Part shown: one piece after another, positions 8,032 to 10,503 of the stretch
How the letters are laid out: every line of letters begins with the position of its first letter
Position numbering within the stretch: position 1 is the first letter of the stretch
From: Poronia punctata
Taxonomy: Eukaryota > Ascomycota > Sordariomycetes > Xylariales > Xylariaceae
Reading direction: 5' to 3'
Length of the DNA stretch: 10,503 nt
Assembly: GCA_022579005.1 (NCBI GenBank)
Contig: MU402023.1
Location: 1-10,503 of the forward strand
The notes under the pieces: generated by a model
Databases searched by the model: none
The model's input: the letters and a program-made list of their open reading frames with translations, nothing else
What the model was told of the DNA's origin: nothing
Translations under genes and position numbers: made by a program

Positions 8032-8231
8032 TAATATAACATATTATAAAGGGACTTATTATAAAAATAAAGTCTTATAGCTTATAAATTAAATAGCTAG
8101 ATTAAATAAAGACTAGCGTACTAGGGTTAATTAGTTAGTAATAACTAATTAACCTAACCTTGCTAGATTCTTTTCTTTTTACATTATTAATTTACAAAAT
8201 TTACTATACTACCTTATAGTTCCCTTTACTA
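8032..8231 (+). repeat. 3' LTR of element 1
   Basis: Gap-free match to 328-527 at 179 of 200 positions. It starts TAATATAAC and ends TTTACTA. It keeps more G/C than the 5' copy in its second half, for example GGG at 8124-8126 and CCC at 8222-8224, where the 5' copy has AAG and CTT. No purine-rich tract lies directly upstream, which is unusual for a 3' LTR. Confidence 0.93.
8125..8154. repeat. Perfect inverted repeat in the 3' LTR
   Basis: Thirteen-base arms (8125-8137 and 8142-8154) around GTAA. The 3' copy keeps a GG at the outer left arm that pairs with CC on the right, so the ancestral palindrome was at least one base longer per arm than it appears in the 5' LTR. Confidence 0.7.
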
Positions 8232-8236
8232 ATATT
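8232..8236 (+). repeat. Target-site duplication of element 1, right copy (atatt)
   Basis: Right partner of 323-327. It follows the last LTR base directly. The same caution about chance matches in A+T-rich DNA applies. Confidence 0.7.
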
Positions 8237-8897
8237 ATATACTTAATATTAAATAAAACAAAAATGCAAAAATGCATTTTAATTTAAACTTGCTACTATT
8301 TTAAACTAAAAATAAGTTTAACTTACTAATAATTAAAATTACTTTTTATTATAAACTAAAATATTAATTTGTTAATTTAGTATGCTAAAAGCGTTTATAT
8401 AAAACTAACTTAAAAATTGCAATTAAAAACTATAAAAAGATTTATAATTATTTAATTATTAATTTAAACTATTAAAAAGTTAATATATAAAACAATTAAA
8501 TAAAAATTAAACTTAGTTATATTAGCAAAAATTAATTAATTTACTAAAAAAAAATAACTAACTATTATAGCAATAAATTGCTATAAAAAAAAGTTAACAT
8601 AGTTAATATAATAGTAAAAAATAAAAATTAATAAATTATAATAAAAGAAAAAAACTTACTTTTAAAACCTTTTTAAAATTTTAATAAAAACTATATAATT
8701 TAAAGTTAAATTAAAATTAAAAATCTAATTTTAGTTAAAAAAGTAATCTTTTTAATAATTAAAAATTAAAAGGAAATAAATATTTATTTAAAAGTTAAGA
8801 TTTAAAAAAACAAAATTAACGTAAAAAAAAACTAAAATTAAATTAAATCCTATTTAATTTTAATTAAAATTTAAACTTTACTTTAAAAAAGATTTAA
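8237..8897 (+). other. A+T-rich stretch before the zinc knuckle, probable gag of element 2
   Basis: Stops in all frames and no capsid motif that I can follow. By position it should be gag, since the knuckle that ends gag follows at 8898. It holds a tandem AAAAATGC pair (about 8262-8276) and a short palindrome with nine-base arms around CCT at about 8841-8861. Confidence 0.4.
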
Positions 8898-8948
8898 TAC
8901 TATGCTTATAAAAAAAATAAGCATTATGTAAACAAATATTTAAATTGT
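8898..8948 (+). pseudogene. CCHC zinc knuckle of element 2 gag
   Basis: Frame 3 reads YYAYKKNKHYVNKY and then LNC. With TAC/TAT restored in thought as Cys codons at 8898, 8907 and 8937, and with CAT His at 8922, the spacing is exactly C-x2-C-x4-H-x4-C, the retroviral nucleocapsid knuckle. Three Cys read as Tyr is what G-to-A change at TGC/TGT gives. It is in the same frame as the pol of element 2. The inverted repeat at 8902-8924 (ATGCTTAT...ATAAGCAT) falls inside this coding motif and is probably fortuitous. Confidence 0.65.
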
Positions 8949-9494
8949 TAAAAAAATAAAAAAAAAAAAAAATTTAAAAAATAACTTTTAATAAAAAAAT
9001 AAAAGAAAAAAGAAAACTATAAGCAAATAAATTAATATTTTTTATTTTAAAAAAACCTTAATTTAATTAGGAAAACTATAAGGTAGCTTAGTTAAAAGCT
9101 AAGTAACTAAGCTACTAAATTAAAGCATATTTTTACCTACTTTATAATAGTTTTATACTTTATATACTATTTTTTTTTATTAATAAAATTAAATAAAAAA
9201 ATTTAAATATATGCTAATTTAAATTTTTATGCTAAATATAACTATATTAGTTATTTATTTATAATTAAGTATAAACTTTAACTTGCTTTAATAAAAATAC
9301 TTAAATTATAAAATGTATTATAAGGTTTATTAAAAATATATAAAGCATATTAAGTACTATTTAAATTAAAAAATTATAAAAAATAAAAATAAATAATTAA
9401 GCAACTATATATTATAATTTTAAAAAATAATTAATTAAAAAAAAGCTTTTTATTACTATTTTAATTAACTTTAAGTTTTAAAAAAATTATACTA
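8949..9494 (+). other. Stretch between gag knuckle and protease candidate of element 2
   Basis: Lys- and Asn-rich in the coding direction near 8950-9030, as expected downstream of a knuckle, then no recognisable motif. It contains the strong 12-bp inverted repeat at 9083-9115. Confidence 0.4.
9083..9115. repeat. Perfect 12-bp inverted repeat
   Basis: GTAGCTTAGTTA at 9083-9094 pairs with TAACTAAGCTAC at 9104-9115 around a nine-base spacer that itself contains part of the same motif (AGCTAAG). The arms are richer in G/C than their surroundings. It is not a terminator with a T-run. It may be a relic of a small inverted-repeat element, a conserved hairpin of element 2, or chance. Confidence 0.65.
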
Positions 9495-9509
9495 AATTCG
9501 GCTAAAAAT
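9495..9509 (+). pseudogene. Weak protease active-site candidate of element 2
   Basis: Frame 3 reads ILNSAKN, which resembles the D-S-G-A protease site with Asp as Asn and the Gly codon missing. It lies in the pol frame between gag and RT, but is closer to the RT than usual. Confidence 0.25.
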
Positions 9510-9659
9510 TAATAGTATTTTAAACTTAAAAAATTAAATTATTATATAGTAAATCTTTACTAATTTATTAAAAAATGCAAAAAACAAGTTTATTGCTAAG
9601 CAATTTTTTAAGTTTTAAAACTAATACTTTTAAAGATTTAAAAATTAAAATTAAAAAAA

Positions 9660-10503
9660 AATTAATTTAGTTTTATGCTTATTTTAAAAGATTTTTAAAA
9701 CCTATTTAAATTTTTCAATATTAACAATGCTAACTTACTTTCTTATACTAATAAAAAAAATTTATTAATTAACTTATAAAAAAATGCAGTTATTTTTTAT
9801 TATTTAATTTACCTTTTAGCTTATAATAAGTTATAAATATTAAAAACATAAATAGCTAATATATTAAAAAACAAAAAAATATAAAAATTAAAAAGCTTAG
9901 CAAGAGTACTTATTTTTTTTATACTAAAAAAAAACAAAACTTTAAAACTATAAATTAACTATAAAGGTTTTAATAAGGTTTTAAAAAAAAATTAATATAT
10001 TTTTTTACTTATTTTAAAGTTATTAAATAAAGTGTTTAATATAAAAATATTTTTAAAGATTAATTTAAAAAATATATATTATTAAATATAAATAAAAAAC
10101 TGCATTTTAAATAAGATATAAGCATTATAAATTTTTTATAATACTAATAAGTTTATTAAATGCTTTTGCTACTTTTTAAAACTATATATAAAAAGCACTT
10201 AAAAAAGTACTTAATATTTATTATATAGCATATTTAGATAATATATTTATTTTTTTAAAAAATATAAAATTATATAAAAAATATATTTAAATTATTATTA
10301 AAAAGCTGCAAAAAGCAAACTTATACGCTAAAGTGTTTAAATGTTAATTTTACTAAAAAAAATTAAAATTTTTAAAATATGTAATTTTAAATAAAAGTAT
10401 TAAAATAAATTTTATAAAAATTAAAACTATTTTTAAATAGCTTATTTTAAAAACTTGCAAGCAAATATAATAATTTTTAAAGTTTTATAACTTTTATTAA
10501 CGC
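9660..10503 (+). pseudogene. pol: Pol remnant of element 2: pre-RT linker and reverse transcriptase, cut by the window edge
   Basis: Frame 3 from 9660: a linker with LKDF-x-NLFKFFNINNANLLSYT (to 9749), where the family has an L-P-P-H motif, then IYLLAYNKL (about 9810-9830), KSLARVLIFFILKKN (9891-9935; family S-P-A-G-A-P-x-L-F-V-x-K-K) and INYKGFN (9954-9974; family V-D-Y-R-G-L-N). IFLKINLKNIYY at 10047-10082 holds the first catalytic Asp as Asn (10062-10064). From 10093, in frame 1: KTAF (10096-10107), NAFATF (10159-10176) and AYLDN (10228-10242), the Y-x-D-D box with its first Asp intact (GAT) and the second as Asn. The thumb and the FL-x-F-x-NFY connection (10474-10497) continue to the last base. 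A loss of about a dozen bases between 10083 and 10093 removes the acidic loop and shifts the frame. Confidence 0.92.

Larger units (their letters stand above)
328..8231 (+). mobile_element. Complete RIP-degraded Ty3/gypsy LTR retrotransposon with chromodomain (element 1)
   Basis: A 7.9-kb element bounded by two 200-bp LTRs in direct orientation and by a 5-bp direct repeat. Between them, on the + strand, come gag-like basic sequence, protease, reverse transcriptase, RNase H, integrase and a chromodomain, in the order of Ty3/gypsy chromoviruses. Every coding part contains many TAA/TAG codons at places where the family has Q, R or W, and Asn where catalytic Asp is expected, as C-to-T and G-to-A change on both strands would give. 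It cannot encode protein. The motifs stay in register for over 4 kb apart from two small shifts, so decay was by point transitions rather than by deletion. The family assignment rests on remembered motif order, not on a search. Confidence 0.93.
8237..10503 (+). mobile_element. Second, different Ty3/gypsy retrotransposon remnant (element 2, partial)
   Basis: On the same strand as element 1, and mutated in the same way, follow a CCHC knuckle (8898-8939), a possible protease site (9495), the pre-RT linker and an RT that runs off the right edge. Gag knuckle and pol up to about 10090 are in frame 3; from 10093 the frame is 1. The RT sequence differs from element 1 at the active-site box (AYLDNIFIF against AFINNIVIF) and in its thumb, so this is another family and not a duplicate of element 1. 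No LTR is visible, and the true left boundary is unknown: it may lie in 8237-8890 or, if element 1 inserted into it, left of 323. Confidence 0.85.

Noticed and set aside
8902..8924. Eight-base inverted repeat ATGCTTAT...ATAAGCAT as a regulatory hairpin
   Set aside because: It coincides with the Tyr/Ala/Tyr...His codons of the zinc knuckle, so coding explains the bases; the symmetry is probably chance.
9700..9775. Similarity to the C-terminal dimerisation region of hAT transposases (NFSILTML)
   Set aside because: The frame 3 reading of the same stretch fits the Ty3 pre-RT linker and is continuous with the RT downstream, which explains it better.
1..10503. Mitochondrial, plasmid or AT-rich bacterial origin, because of the very low G+C
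   Set aside because: Stops saturate every frame, no organelle or bacterial gene is seen, and the LTRs differ by transitions only, which fits RIP-like decay of nuclear fungal repeats.
1..10503. CRISPR arrays, tRNA or rRNA genes
   Set aside because: No regularly spaced repeats, and no tRNA or rRNA conserved blocks such as the GGTTCGAATCC box, were found on either strand.

Overview
The window is extremely A+T-rich non-host DNA. It is filled by two different Ty3/gypsy LTR retrotransposons that have been mutated by massive C-to-T and G-to-A change, as in repeat-induced point mutation (RIP). I see no intact host gene, rRNA, tRNA or CRISPR array. RIP-type decay and chromodomain-type Ty3 elements in A+T-rich repeat DNA point to a filamentous ascomycete; the sequence does not allow a species call.

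Layout. 1-322 is A+T-rich flank with nothing recognisable. 328-8231 is a complete element (element 1) on the + strand: two 200-bp LTRs (328-527 and 8032-8231) flanked by the 5-bp direct repeat atatt (323-327 and 8232-8236). Inside are a long leader/gag region (528 to about 3370), then protease, reverse transcriptase, RNase H, integrase and a C-terminal chromodomain (about 3690-7853). The polyprotein is full of TAA/TAG codons, but nearly all family motifs can still be followed by eye. Its pol reads in frame 3, then frame 1, then frame 3 again (frame = codon start modulo 3). Both shifts fall at or next to A-homopolymers.

8237-10503 holds a second, different Ty3/gypsy element (element 2), also on the + strand and also riddled with stops. 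It has a CCHC zinc knuckle (8898-8939), a possible protease site (9495), the linker before the RT, and most of the RT, which runs off the right edge. No LTR for it is visible. Element 1 may have inserted into the gag or 5' end of element 2, in which case 1-322 would be the other side of the split copy; this is untested.

The most informative signal is in the two LTRs of element 1. They differ at 21 of 200 positions. All 21 are transitions, there are no indels, and 16 of the 21 mutated cytosines follow T or C. Classical Neurospora RIP prefers CpA. Across the window TpC is very rare, while CpA and TpG survive much better. The G/C-retaining positions are also split almost cleanly: the 5' LTR keeps them in its first half and the 3' LTR in its second half.
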